Source: Rhizobium sp. ZPR4 (GTDB lineage: Bacteria; Pseudomonadota; Alphaproteobacteria; Rhizobiales; Rhizobiaceae). Taken from it: 64,000 bases of DNA. The stretch covers positions 1,178,001 through 1,242,000 of the forward strand of contig NZ_CP157969.1 of the NCBI RefSeq assembly GCF_040215725.1, given 5' to 3'. Position 1 is the first letter of the stretch, and each line of letters begins with the position of its first letter. Positions 17,732 through 26,837 of this stretch are shown piece after piece. Below the pieces are notes generated by a model. It was not told where the DNA came from, made no database searches, and worked only from the letters and a program-made list of their open reading frames with translations. The translations under genes were made by a program, and so were the position numbers.

Positions 17732-17748
17732 ATTGCTATCTGTCGAAT
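17732..17748. promoter_or_regulatory. Candidate operator upstream of the GntR regulator gene
   Basis: ATTGC-N7-CGAAT repeats the left half-site and spacing of the candidate operator in the mdc/mad promoter (ATTGC-N7-GCAAT), with a degenerate right half. It lies 52 bases before the regulator's ATG. This would fit autoregulation, but support is only two sites. Confidence 0.25.
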
Positions 17749-17800
17749 TGGATGGTGTAAAACCGAATGGTTGCCCGCCAAATCGGAAGCAAGGTTTGAA

Positions 17801-18469
17801 ATGACGGAATTTGACGAAGCAGGATCGATCGGTCAGCGCATTAAATTGGTGCTGATGGACGAGATTTCCTCCGGTGCCATAAGGCCTGGCACAAGTTTGG
17901 ACGAAGCAACGCTCAGCAGCCGTTTTGGTGCTTCTCGCACGCCGGTGAGGGACGCTCTACGTCAGCTGGAGGCGATCGGCCTGGTCGAAATCCGGCCGCG
18001 ACGCGGTGCAACGGTCCTGCCGCTGACCTTGCCGCGGCTGATGGAGATGTTCGAAGTGACCGCAGAGATGGAATGCATGTGCGTCCGTCTGGCAACCCAT
18101 CGGATAACAGGCGTGGAACGCGCGGTTCTGGCCGAAATTCATGAGGCTTCCGCGCTAGCTGCGAAGTCAGACGATTTCGAACAGTATGACAAGCTCAATT
18201 TGTCCTTCCACGAAACGTTGTACCGTGGTGCGCATAACGAGTTTCTGTTTGATGAATTGATGAGGCTGCGTGCAAGGCTCCTGCCATTCCGCAGGACTCA
18301 GCTGCGCCAACCGAAGCGATTGACAGCGTCATTCCTTGAGCACGAGGCGATCCTGCGAGCCATGATGCGCGGCGATGCAGCGGAAGCGGCCCTGGTCATG
18401 CGCGAGCACATGCTGAATGCGGCTTTGGCATTGGCGCGCTATATGGAAATCGGCGAGGGAGCCGAATGA
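17801..18469 (+). CDS. GntR-family (FCD domain) transcriptional regulator, probable MdcY/MatR-like malonate regulator
   Basis: The 222-aa protein has an N-terminal winged helix (TSLDEATLSSRFGASRTPVR, then DALRQLEAIGLVEIRPRRGA) and an FCD sensor domain with the metal/ligand residues in NLSFHETLYRGAHN and LEHEAILRAMMRGD. GntR proteins of this class repress malonate operons (MdcY in Acinetobacter, MatR in rhizobia) and release DNA on binding malonate. I chose the ATG at 17801 with AAGG eight bases upstream rather than the in-frame TTG at 17771. Its position after madLM supports the malonate role. Confidence 0.8.
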   Translation: MTEFDEAGSIGQRIKLVLMDEISSGAIRPGTSLDEATLSSRFGASRTPVRDALRQLEAIGLVEIRPRRGATVLPLTLPRLMEMFEVTAEMECMCVRLATHRITGVERAVLAEIHEASALAAKSDDFEQYDKLNLSFHETLYRGAHNEFLFDELMRLRARLLPFRRTQLRQPKRLTASFLEHEAILRAMMRGDAAEAALVMREHMLNAALALARYMEIGEGAE

Positions 18470-18566
18470 ATACCCAAACGATTCCACCGTCGTGTAGGTT
18501 GTCTGGTTCTAGGTTTTTCCGAACAAGGGTGCGTGACGAGTTCGCAGGAAATTGGGACCGCCGCGG

Positions 18567-19883
18567 CTAGTTGATTTTGACGGGCTGAGCAGCATCCGAA
18601 CCGCTTCCCAGTCTGCTGTGGTTCGTCGGCTTTCGAGGTATTTCGAGTGTGATGGTAAGGCCGCTGGCAGCAGGCAGCGTCGCAAACACGCGACCGCCAT
18701 GACGCTCGATCGCCTGCCGGGTGATTGCCAGACCAAGCCCATATCCGTCCCCGGTCACGGCATCGTTGCCGCGTGAAAAGGGTTGAAAGATGCGCTCCAG
18801 CTCATCTCGCCTGACACCCGGCCCCTGATCGGCGACGCGAATATTGAGGAGATCGTCCTTTATCTCGCAAAGCACGGCGATGCGTGAGTGGACATCCGTG
18901 TATTTGACGGCGTTTCGCACGACGTTTTCCAGCGCCCTGTAGATCAACTCCCCCTCGACTTCCGCCGGGAATGAGCCGCCGATGCTGGTGGTGATCGAAA
19001 CATCCCGTGCCTGCGCCTCGAATGCTGCATCGCCCAGGATTTCGTTCAGGAGTTCGATGACATCGAGGGATTGGGTTTTCAACGGCATGCTTGAGGTGGC
19101 GGTCAGCCGGGCAAGTGTCAGGATTTCACCCACCAGCACATCAAGGCGCTCGACCTCGCGGTCCATACGGTCCAGCATGGCATCGAGTTTAGCCGGGCTT
19201 TGCCGCAGGACGCCCACGACGGCCTGCAGGCGGGACAATGGCGAGCGCAATTCGTGAGACACATCGTGAAACAGCTGCTGCTGTGCATCCTGAAGCTCTT
19301 GCAATCGCGCGGCGCTGGCATCAAAGTCGTGCGCGAGCGCCGTGACTTCGTCCGTTCGTCCCGCCATCTTGTCGCCGATGCGGAAGTCGAAGCGGCCATT
19401 TGCAAGCGCGCTCAGGCCGTTTCGCAGATGCACGACAGGGCGGATGAGATATCGGGCAAGCGCACCTGCCGCAATCGTGCTCGAAATCAGGATCGTGAGC
19501 CATGGCAATATGGGAGCAAGGTTTTCAAAGGTGAAACTCATCGGCGTCGCCGCGAAAATTCGGTAGCAACTCCCGTCCTTCAAGACCGATCGTGTATCCG
19601 TCGCGTTCTCCTGGGGGCATGCATTGGCGTTGGCGGTCGTCGACAAGGAAAGGCCAACCGGTTGTGTTTTTTCGCTCGTGAACACGAAACGTCTGGCGGC
19701 GTCCTCGCCATCCTCGATCAGGATGTTTGCAGCAAGGTTGACGAGGAGCGTCCGCCTGTCCTGTTCCAGCTCACGCGCGAAGGGGACTGCCTGAATGAGC
19801 TTGACTGTAACTATGACGACGCCCACGGTTGCTGCGAGCGTCAGCCAGATAATCGTGAAGAACTTCCAGAAGAGTTTTGGCAT
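18567..19883 (-). CDS. Two-component sensor histidine kinase (CpxA/RstB-like)
   Basis: A 438-aa inner-membrane kinase. Membrane helix 1 is at residues 5-28, a periplasmic sensor of about 110 residues follows, and helix 2 (PWLTILISSTIAAGALARYL) leads into a HAMP domain. The phospho-acceptor motif is FHDVSHELRSPLSRLQ. The ATPase domain has the N box NVVRNAVKYT, the G1 box VADQGPGV and the G2 box GYGLGLAIT. The start is the ATG at 19883, two bases after the regulator's stop, although the frame is open upstream inside the regulator gene. The periplasmic loop has two cysteines (ANACPQ and GSCYRI) that could form a disulfide. It probably senses an envelope stress or toxic compound relevant to the adjacent RND pump. 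Confidence 0.88.
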   Translation of the reverse strand: MPKLFWKFFTIIWLTLAATVGVVIVTVKLIQAVPFARELEQDRRTLLVNLAANILIEDGEDAARRFVFTSEKTQPVGLSLSTTANANACPQENATDTRSVLKDGSCYRIFAATPMSFTFENLAPILPWLTILISSTIAAGALARYLIRPVVHLRNGLSALANGRFDFRIGDKMAGRTDEVTALAHDFDASAARLQELQDAQQQLFHDVSHELRSPLSRLQAVVGVLRQSPAKLDAMLDRMDREVERLDVLVGEILTLARLTATSSMPLKTQSLDVIELLNEILGDAAFEAQARDVSITTSIGGSFPAEVEGELIYRALENVVRNAVKYTDVHSRIAVLCEIKDDLLNIRVADQGPGVRRDELERIFQPFSRGNDAVTGDGYGLGLAITRQAIERHGGRVFATLPAASGLTITLEIPRKPTNHSRLGSGSDAAQPVKIN

Positions 19884-19885
19884 GG

Positions 19886-20569
19886 TCAATCCACGAGCAG
19901 TTGATAGCCCAAGCCTCGCACGGACTGGATCCAGGATTGCCCGTCTTCTCGCAGGCCAAGCTTCTGACGAACACTGCTGATATGAACATCGATGCGGCGA
20001 TCGAAGGGCGTAAGCGGCTTTCCGAACGCCTGTTTGGAAATGTCCTGCTTTGATACCAGCTGGCCGGCGTTGCGAGCAAGGACTTCCAGTAGGCCGAACT
20101 CCGTGCCGGTCAGTTCCAGCGGCTCGCCGCACCATTCGGCGCTTCTTTTGCCCGGATGGATCACGAGCCGACCTGCTTTTACGGCGTCAATCGACGCGCC
20201 CGCCGGCTGGTGCGTCCGGCGCAAGATCGCCCGCAGCCTCGCCGCAAGTTCACCCGGCGAACAGGGCTTCGGAACATAATCGTCGGCACCAAGGTTCAGG
20301 CCGGATATCCTGTCGATGTCGTCGCCTCTTGCCGTCAGCATCAGTACGGGGATCTGGCTGAGCTTGCGGATTCTCTGCAGGACTTCGATCCCGTTCATCC
20401 GGGGCATCATAATGTCGAGGACGATGATGTCGACGGTATTTGCGGCGGCGGCGGCAATGGCCGCCCGCCCATCCGTGTCGGTTGCGACGTCATATCCTTC
20501 CTCGGTGAGATATTCCTGCAAAAGCATCGTGAGCTCGACATCATCGTCGATAAGAAGAACCTTGCTCAT
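19886..20569 (-). CDS. OmpR-family response regulator (CpxR-like)
   Basis: A 227-aa regulator. The receiver has the acidic pair in LLIDDDVE, the phosphorylatable Asp in IIVLDIMMPRMNG, the Thr in VLMLTARGDD and the Lys in DDYVPKPCSPGEL. The C-terminal winged helix is typical (LTGTEFGLLEVLARNAGQ and RRIDVHISSVRQKLG). It is upstream of, and cotranscribed with, the kinase, and divergent from the RND genes. Tandem repeats in the shared promoter fit binding by this family. Confidence 0.92.
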   Translation of the reverse strand: MSKVLLIDDDVELTMLLQEYLTEEGYDVATDTDGRAAIAAAAANTVDIIVLDIMMPRMNGIEVLQRIRKLSQIPVLMLTARGDDIDRISGLNLGADDYVPKPCSPGELAARLRAILRRTHQPAGASIDAVKAGRLVIHPGKRSAEWCGEPLELTGTEFGLLEVLARNAGQLVSKQDISKQAFGKPLTPFDRRIDVHISSVRQKLGLREDGQSWIQSVRGLGYQLLVD

Positions 20570-20629
20570 TCACCCCGTCCATCATTCGTATCGGCAATGC
20601 ATACAATACAAAGCCGAAGTTCTGGCCAA

Positions 20630-20668
20630 GTTTTACATAACTTAACACTCACTTGACCGCACTTAACA
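20630..20668. promoter_or_regulatory. Tandem direct repeats, candidate OmpR/CpxR-type operator
   Basis: ACTTAACA at 20640, ACTTGACC at 20651 and ACTTAACA at 20661 are direct repeats with 11- and 10-base periodicity. A weaker copy, GTTTTACA, starts at 20630. Direct repeats one helical turn apart are the classic arrangement for OmpR/PhoB-family regulators. The site lies between the divergent two-component and RND operons. Confidence 0.55.
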
Positions 20669-20761
20669 TTCGCCCGGCTACTGATTGATGCCGATGAGCT
20701 GTGATCGATTGCTCGATTGGAACAGCTCGCGCTCCTGTCAGGAACCGCAAGGAATGCATTG

Positions 20762-21841
20762 TTGAAAAAGCCGTCCGTAAGATTCGCAGCTGCGTTCGTC
20801 GCGGCTATGCTTCTCCTTTCCCTTCCCTTCCGAAATGCCGCAGCAGAACAGGCCGCAGCGCCCGCTCTTACCGTTTCCCTGGCTACACCAGAGCTGCGGA
20901 GCTGGCCTGAAACTGTCCCGGCGAGCGGCTGGCTGAAATCATGGCAGGACGCAATCATAGCTTCGGAAACGAGTGGCCTGCGCATCACGGACGTCCTGGT
21001 CGATGTCGGATCCGTGGTGAAGAAGGGACAGACGCTGGTGCGGCTATCGCAGGACAGTGTTCTGGCCGAGCTTCGCAAACAGGAAGCTGCTGTAGCGACG
21101 GCCAAGGCTAGTCTTGCCAAAGCCACGGCCAACGCAGATCGGGCGCGACAGCTTCGCACCTCCGGTGCCTTGTCCGCCGAGAAAATCACCGAATATTTTG
21201 CCGACGAGCAGACCGCAACCGCAAGCCTCGCATCCGAGGAGGCGGCGCTCGACAGCGAAAAGATCAAGCTTGGGCAAACGACGATTACGGCCGTGGACGA
21301 CGGCTTGATAACCTCGCGTTCAGCCGACCTTGGAGCGGTCGTCTCCACCGGCACAGAGTTGTTTCGCATGGTTCGCCAGCAGCGTGTCGAATGGCAGGCG
21401 GAAGTGTCGGCACGCTACCTTCCGAGCATTTCGGAAGGTTTGAAAGCCATCATCAACGGCCCTGACGGCCGCACGATTGAGGGCAGGGTGCGGCTGGTCG
21501 GGCCGTCGGTGAGTACAGATACCAGCCGCGCCATCATCTATGTCGCGCTGCCCACAGATATGCAGCCGCGGATCGGATTCTACGTCACAGGCAGCATAGA
21601 GCTGCGGATGATGCCGGCCGTGACCGTTCCCGAAACGGCGATCGTTTTCCGCGATGGGCTCAGTTACGTCTTCGCGGCCGGCAACGACAGCCGGGTGCGA
21701 CGGATACGGGTGGAAACAGGTCGCCGCAACAATGGCGAGGTCGAGATCGTGTCCGGCCTGGACCGGTCTGCAAAGGTCGTAACGTCGGGCGGCGCATTCC
21801 TGTCGGACAATGATCTTGTCAAGATTGCGGAGACGAACTGA
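20762..21841 (+). CDS. RND efflux periplasmic adaptor (membrane fusion protein)
   Basis: A periplasmic adaptor of about 359 aa that links an inner-membrane RND pump to an outer-membrane channel. It has an N-terminal hydrophobic export segment (SVRFAAAFVAAMLLLSLPF), the lipoyl half-motif DVLVDVGSVVKKGQTLVRL, a short coiled-coil hairpin (residues about 100-170) and a beta-barrel domain. There is no in-frame ATG near the front. I favour the TTG at 20762, which has AAGGA eight bases upstream; a TTG at 20717 is the longer alternative. It overlaps the pump gene by one base. Confidence 0.85.
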   Translation: MKKPSVRFAAAFVAAMLLLSLPFRNAAAEQAAAPALTVSLATPELRSWPETVPASGWLKSWQDAIIASETSGLRITDVLVDVGSVVKKGQTLVRLSQDSVLAELRKQEAAVATAKASLAKATANADRARQLRTSGALSAEKITEYFADEQTATASLASEEAALDSEKIKLGQTTITAVDDGLITSRSADLGAVVSTGTELFRMVRQQRVEWQAEVSARYLPSISEGLKAIINGPDGRTIEGRVRLVGPSVSTDTSRAIIYVALPTDMQPRIGFYVTGSIELRMMPAVTVPETAIVFRDGLSYVFAAGNDSRVRRIRVETGRRNNGEVEIVSGLDRSAKVVTSGGAFLSDNDLVKIAETN

Positions 21842-24800
21842 TGAATTTTTCAGCATGGTCCATTCGCAATCCCGTGCCGGCGATTTTGCTGTTCGTGATG
21901 CTTGGCTTCGGCGGGCTCTGGGCATTCAAGCAGCTGGCGATCCAGAACTTCCCGGACATGGATCTTCCGACCATAAATATCTCCGCTACGCTCGATGGTG
22001 CTGCACCGACGCAGCTCGAAACGGAAGTTGCACGTACCATCGAAGACAGTCTTGCCACGCTGAGCTATCTTGATCACATCACGACGACGATCACGGATGG
22101 CACCGTGTCGATCAAGGTCTCCTTCAAACTGGACAAGGATAGCGAGGCGGCTCTCAACGAGGTTCGCAATGCCGTCGATAGCGTCAAAGCCGACTTGCCG
22201 GCACAAATGGAGACGCCGAGTGTCACCAAGAGTACCGTCCAAAGCTCCGCGCTCGTCACCTATGCGGTCCGCTCGACCAATCTTAACGAGACCGAGTTGT
22301 CCTGGTTCATCGACAACGATCTGACCAAGGCCTTGCTGTCCGTGTCGGGTGTCGGTCAGGTCAACCGTATTGGCGGCGTCGATCGCGAGGTGCATGTTGA
22401 TCTCGATCCGTCGACCATGGCATCGCTCGGGGTCACCGCGGCAACCGTGTCCTCGCAGCTCAAAGCCGTGCAGGCCGATACGTCGGGCGGCCTTGGTGAA
22501 ATCGGGGAGGCGCGGCAGACATTGCGCACCCTTGGAAACCTGCCGTCCGTCGAAGCGCTGCAGGCACTTAGAATCCCGCTGGCAAACGGGCAAGCCGCGC
22601 GTCTCGACGATATCGCATCGGTCGGGGACAGTTTTGCGTCTCGAACGTCGATGGCCTATCTCGATGGCAAACCGGTGGTGGCGGTTGAGATCAAGCGCTC
22701 GAAAGGCTTTTCGGACAGCGGGGTCGCCGCAGCTGTCGATATGGCGATGAAGAAATTCGCTGCAGCACATTCCAATGTGCAAATCGATCAGGCCTATAGC
22801 ACGATCGGACCGATCATGGAGAACTACCATGGTTCGATGCATATGCTCTACGAGGGTGCCATCCTCGCCATCATCGTTGTCTGGATCTTCCTTCGGGACT
22901 GGCGTGCGACAATTCTGTCGGCGGTGGCGCTGCCTTTGTCGGTAATCCCGACATTTCTCGCCATGTATTTTGCCGGTTTCAGTCTCAACATCATCACGCT
23001 GCTTGCCCTGTCACTGGTGGTTGGCATCCTCGTGGATGATGCCATCGTCGAAATCGAAAATATTGCGCGCCACCTGCAGATGGGCAAGCGGCCGATCGAT
23101 GCCGCGATGGAGGCGGCCAATGAAATTGGCCTCGCCGTCATTGCGACCACCTTCACGCTTGTTGCGGTCTTCCTGCCGACGGCTTTCATGGGTGGTATTC
23201 CGGGGCTTCTGTTCCGGCAGTTCGGGATTACCGCTGCGGTCGCAGTCCTTGCCTCGCTTGTGGTTGCTCGTCTGCTGACACCCATGATGGCAGCTTATTT
23301 CATGAAGGCTTATCCGTCTGAGGAGAAGGATGGCCGTATCATGCGTACCTATATGAGGGTCGCGAAGGCTGCCTTGAACTACAGGAAGACCACGGTTGCG
23401 ATAACGGTTGTCATCGTGGCGCTTTCACTTTCCACCATTCCCTTCCTGAAGTCCGGTTTCCTGCCTGCTTCGGATGATGCTCGCACGCAGATCACGCTTA
23501 CGATGCAACCTGGCTCCACCATTCAGCAGACCGCTGCAATGACCCGTAAGGCCGCCGATATTGTCGGCGTGCTGCCTGATGTCACGCATGTCTTCTCCTC
23601 GGTTGGTTCTTCATCGTCCGGTGGCGGGATCGACAGCAGTTCCACGAGCGATGTTGCCTCCTCGACGATCGTGGTCGTCCTGACGCCGATCTCGGAGCGG
23701 GATCGAAAGCAGTCGGAGATCGAAAACGACATTCGGCAGGCACTATCGGTCCTTCCGGGAGTACGTGTGGAGGTCGGCAGTGGTGGCAATGGCACCAAGC
23801 TCGACATCACTCTTGCCGGTGATGACGCTGGCGTACTCGACAGCGCAAGCACGGCGCTGGAGGAGCAGCTTCGCACGCTTCGGGGGATTGGAGCGGTTAC
23901 ATCGACGGCGGCCAGACAAGCACCTGAAATCCAGATCACGCCCGATTTTGCGCGAGCCGCAGCGTTCGGCATAACGTCGAACGCGATTGCCAGCGCCGTG
24001 CGCGTGGCGACGAACGGCGAATATTCCTCCGATCTGCCAAAGCTCACCTTGCCGCAGCGCCAGATCCCGATCGTCGTACGCTTCTCGCCGGAAACGCGCA
24101 CCAATCTCGATGACATCAAGAATATGCGGGTGGTCGGAACGAATGGCAGCGTCGATCTCGGATCGATTGCTGATATCCGCATCGGTGGCAGCCCCTCGGA
24201 GATCGACCGGATCGACCGTATGCGCAATGTCACCGTTTCCGTCGAACTCAACGGCCGTATTCTCGGCGACGTCAACCGCGAGGCGCAGGCATTGCCGGCG
24301 CTCCGGCACCTGCCGCAGGGCGTCACGCTGGTGGAGCAGGGGGAATTGCAGCGCAGTTCGGAGCTGTTCCAGAGCTTCGGCCTTGCCATGACGATCGGCG
24401 TGTTCTGTATCTATGCCGTCCTCGTCCTGTTGTTCCACGATTTTCTGCAGCCGCTCACGCTTCTGATGGCCTTGCCGCTCTCGCTCGGAGGTGCGCTGTT
24501 GCCGCTGGTCATGACGGGAACGAGCTTCTCGATGGCGGCCGTCATCGGGCTGCTTATGCTGATGGGCGTGGTGACGAAGAATTCCATCCTGCTGATCGAA
24601 TATGCGATCATGTCGCGACGGCAAGGCATGTCCAGGTTCGACGCGCTTATCGATGCATGTCACAAGCGCGCGCGGCCGATCGTCATGACCACCGTTGCCA
24701 TGGCGTCGGGCATGCTTCCCGTCGCCCTCAGCCTGACGGGTGGCGATTCAAGCTTCCGTCAGCCGATGGCGATCGTCGTGATCGGCGGCGTGACGATGTC

Positions 24801-24990
24801 GACGCTGCTCAGCCTCATCGTCATCCCCGTCATTTTCACCTTCGTCGATGACCTGGAAACAGTCCTGAAGCGGCTCCTGCGTCGGATCGGCCTGTCCCCC
24901 GAAAGTGCCACAGAAGCTCCTGCGCCCGTGGACCGTGGAGCCGTTGCATTCCGGCCCGATCATGCACGCCGAGGACATGGTCATGGCTGA
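21841..24990 (+). CDS. RND multidrug efflux permease (AcrB/MdtB superfamily)
   Basis: A 1049-aa inner-membrane proton antiporter. It begins MNFSAWSIRNPVPAILLFVM, has two large periplasmic loops and twelve expected membrane segments. The TM4 proton-relay stretch is SLVVGILVDDAIVEIENI, where the two adjacent aspartates are the relay acids. A second-half equivalent, MGVVTKNSILLIEYAI, is also present. Sequence in the N-terminal porter loop (FPDMDLPTINISATLDGAAP) is closer to the single-adaptor HAE family than to metal pumps. No TolC-type outer-membrane gene is in the window. Confidence 0.92.
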   Translation: MNFSAWSIRNPVPAILLFVMLGFGGLWAFKQLAIQNFPDMDLPTINISATLDGAAPTQLETEVARTIEDSLATLSYLDHITTTITDGTVSIKVSFKLDKDSEAALNEVRNAVDSVKADLPAQMETPSVTKSTVQSSALVTYAVRSTNLNETELSWFIDNDLTKALLSVSGVGQVNRIGGVDREVHVDLDPSTMASLGVTAATVSSQLKAVQADTSGGLGEIGEARQTLRTLGNLPSVEALQALRIPLANGQAARLDDIASVGDSFASRTSMAYLDGKPVVAVEIKRSKGFSDSGVAAAVDMAMKKFAAAHSNVQIDQAYSTIGPIMENYHGSMHMLYEGAILAIIVVWIFLRDWRATILSAVALPLSVIPTFLAMYFAGFSLNIITLLALSLVVGILVDDAIVEIENIARHLQMGKRPIDAAMEAANEIGLAVIATTFTLVAVFLPTAFMGGIPGLLFRQFGITAAVAVLASLVVARLLTPMMAAYFMKAYPSEEKDGRIMRTYMRVAKAALNYRKTTVAITVVIVALSLSTIPFLKSGFLPASDDARTQITLTMQPGSTIQQTAAMTRKAADIVGVLPDVTHVFSSVGSSSSGGGIDSSSTSDVASSTIVVVLTPISERDRKQSEIENDIRQALSVLPGVRVEVGSGGNGTKLDITLAGDDAGVLDSASTALEEQLRTLRGIGAVTSTAARQAPEIQITPDFARAAAFGITSNAIASAVRVATNGEYSSDLPKLTLPQRQIPIVVRFSPETRTNLDDIKNMRVVGTNGSVDLGSIADIRIGGSPSEIDRIDRMRNVTVSVELNGRILGDVNREAQALPALRHLPQGVTLVEQGELQRSSELFQSFGLAMTIGVFCIYAVLVLLFHDFLQPLTLLMALPLSLGGALLPLVMTGTSFSMAAVIGLLMLMGVVTKNSILLIEYAIMSRRQGMSRFDALIDACHKRARPIVMTTVAMASGMLPVALSLTGGDSSFRQPMAIVVIGGVTMSTLLSLIVIPVIFTFVDDLETVLKRLLRRIGLSPESATEAPAPVDRGAVAFRPDHARRGHGHG

Positions 24991-25006
24991 CCGCCGCCTC
25001 CGGAGA

Positions 25007-25026
25007 ACCGCGGCTTGAGCCGCGGT
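25007..25026 (+). terminator. Hairpin, probable terminator of the RND operon
   Basis: ACCGCGGC-TTGA-GCCGCGGT forms a perfect 8-bp GC-rich stem with a 4-base loop, 17 bases after the pump stop codon. It is followed by CTTCGGCAGTTCTT, which is only moderately T-rich, so it may be a weak intrinsic terminator or an mRNA-stabilising hairpin. Confidence 0.55.
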
Positions 25027-25103
25027 CTTCGGCAGTTCTTGGCGATCATCAGTTTGAGCGTCGGCAATGACCGCGATAACCGGATTGGCGATAGAGGAAA
25101 TTC

Positions 25104-25853
25104 ATGAATTTAACGATCGTCCCCGATATCTTGGTCGTTGATAACGACGACAAGATTCGCCACCTTCTGAGCGAACATCTTGGCGACCAAGGCTTCCGCG
25201 TCAGGACGGTAAGCAATCTTCATGGCTGCAGGGAGATTCTTGCTCGGTGTCCTCCCGATCTCATAATTTTGGAGGTCATGCTACCGGACGGATCGGGTCT
25301 CGATCTCTGCCGCGATTTGCAGAACCATCACAGTCGGGTTCCCGTCATTTTGTTGACAGTGCTGAAGGAGGACATCGATCGTATCCTCGGCCTCGAGATC
25401 GGCGCCGACGATTATCTCTGCAAGCCGTTCAATCCTCGCGAGCTGACTGCGCGGATCCGGGCTGTCTTGCGTCGCATGAATTTTAGAACGCCATCAGAGT
25501 CTCAGACGAAATGCTTTCGCTTTGCGGACATTATACTTGATCCGCAGCGTAGCCGGGTAACAAGGAGCAATGGCGACGCGATCACGCTGACTGGCGCCGA
25601 ATTTGATCTTCTCAAGGCATTTCTGGAGCGATCCGGCCGATTGCTGTCGCGTGATCAACTGCTTGACCTGACACAGAGGCGTGACCGCGATCCGGCCGAT
25701 CGCTCGATCGATGTTCTCATCAGCCGGCTGCGTCGCAAGCTTGGCGAAACAGTTGACGAGCCGATATTCAGAACGATCCGCAATGGCGGTTATCAGCTTG
25801 CGGTCGCGGTCACCACGGTCGAGTCAGATTTTGAACCTGAGGCTGTCATTTGA
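25104..25853 (+). CDS. Orphan OmpR-family response regulator with Glu at the phosphorylation position
   Basis: A 249-aa protein with a receiver domain and a winged-helix output domain (LTGAEFDLLKAFLERSGR and RSIDVLISRLRRKLGE). The receiver keeps the switch Thr (VILLTVLKED) and Lys (DDYLCKPFNPREL). The usual phospho-acceptor Asp is replaced by Glu57 in LIILEVMLPDGSG, and the acidic pair reads VVDNDDK. Asp-to-Glu changes can mimic the phosphorylated form. No kinase gene is adjacent, so it may act independently of phosphorylation. Its targets are unknown; the RND operon upstream is one candidate. Confidence 0.85.
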   Translation: MNLTIVPDILVVDNDDKIRHLLSEHLGDQGFRVRTVSNLHGCREILARCPPDLIILEVMLPDGSGLDLCRDLQNHHSRVPVILLTVLKEDIDRILGLEIGADDYLCKPFNPRELTARIRAVLRRMNFRTPSESQTKCFRFADIILDPQRSRVTRSNGDAITLTGAEFDLLKAFLERSGRLLSRDQLLDLTQRRDRDPADRSIDVLISRLRRKLGETVDEPIFRTIRNGGYQLAVAVTTVESDFEPEAVI

Positions 25854-25896
25854 CATGCCCATCATGGCGGCCACCGCCGTTGCCTTTCGGGCGGCT

Positions 25897-26790
25897 TCAG
25901 CCTCTTTCCCGAAGGGCATCGATGACGACAGAGAATGCGCGAAGATTCTGTCGGCGGCTGGGATAATAAAGGTAGTAGCCGGCGAACTTCGGACACCAGT
26001 CGTCTAGGACAATCTGAAGCCGTCCCGCTTCCAGATGATGCTCGACATAGCTTTCCGGAACGTAGGCAATTCCATGTCCGTCCAGGGCGGCAGATATCAT
26101 CTCGCGGTCGGTATTCAACGTAAGCTGACCTTCGGCCCTGACCCGGATCTCCTCTCCACCCTTCTCGAACTCCCAGGCATAGAGACCGCCGATGCGGTCG
26201 AGGCGTCGACGAATGCAGTTATGCCGCATCAGTTCCTGTGGCGTCAGCGGTACGGATCTGGTTCTAAAATATTCTGGAGAGCCGACCGCCACCAGCCTCC
26301 AGTCGGGGCCGATGCGTACCGCGATCATGTCCTTTTCGAGGCTTTCGCCAAGTCTGACGCCGGCATCGAACCCGTCTTCGACGATGTTGCGGAAGCTGCC
26401 ATCGACGCTGAGTTCAAGCTTGATGTCAGGGTAATCGGCAAGGATGGACGACAATTTCGGCCACACGACGCTCTCCATCGCATGGTTGGAAAGGGTGATC
26501 CTGACGGTTCCGGCCGGTCGCTCCCGATAGACGGTCAATGCTTCGATGTCCGCTTCGATCTCGGCAATGCGAGGCGACAGGGATTGCTGCAGACGCTCGC
26601 CCGCCTCGGTCAGCCCAACGCTTCTTGTCGTGCGCGTCAGCAGGCGCATACCCAGACGTTCTTCAAGTTTCTTCACTGCATGACTGAGCGTCGATTGCGA
26701 TGTACCCAGCTTTGCGGCCGCCTTCGTGAAGCTCCGCTCCTCGGCGACGGCCAGGAATACCAGCAGTTCGTTGAAATTTTCCCGTGGCAT
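25897..26790 (-). CDS. LysR-family transcriptional regulator
   Basis: A 297-aa LysR protein. The helix-turn-helix is at the N terminus (FLAVAEERSFTKAAAKLGTS and QSTLSHAVKKLEERLGMRLL), followed by the periplasmic-binding-like effector domain. It is divergent from the alcohol dehydrogenase and the MFS exporter, a layout common for LysR activators controlling a neighbouring dehydrogenase. It converges with the orphan response regulator. Confidence 0.9.
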   Translation of the reverse strand: MPRENFNELLVFLAVAEERSFTKAAAKLGTSQSTLSHAVKKLEERLGMRLLTRTTRSVGLTEAGERLQQSLSPRIAEIEADIEALTVYRERPAGTVRITLSNHAMESVVWPKLSSILADYPDIKLELSVDGSFRNIVEDGFDAGVRLGESLEKDMIAVRIGPDWRLVAVGSPEYFRTRSVPLTPQELMRHNCIRRRLDRIGGLYAWEFEKGGEEIRVRAEGQLTLNTDREMISAALDGHGIAYVPESYVEHHLEAGRLQIVLDDWCPKFAGYYLYYPSRRQNLRAFSVVIDALRERG

Positions 26791-26837
26791 AACCTTGTCC
26801 TACCCCAAATTCGCAGGACATATTAATATCAATTTTC

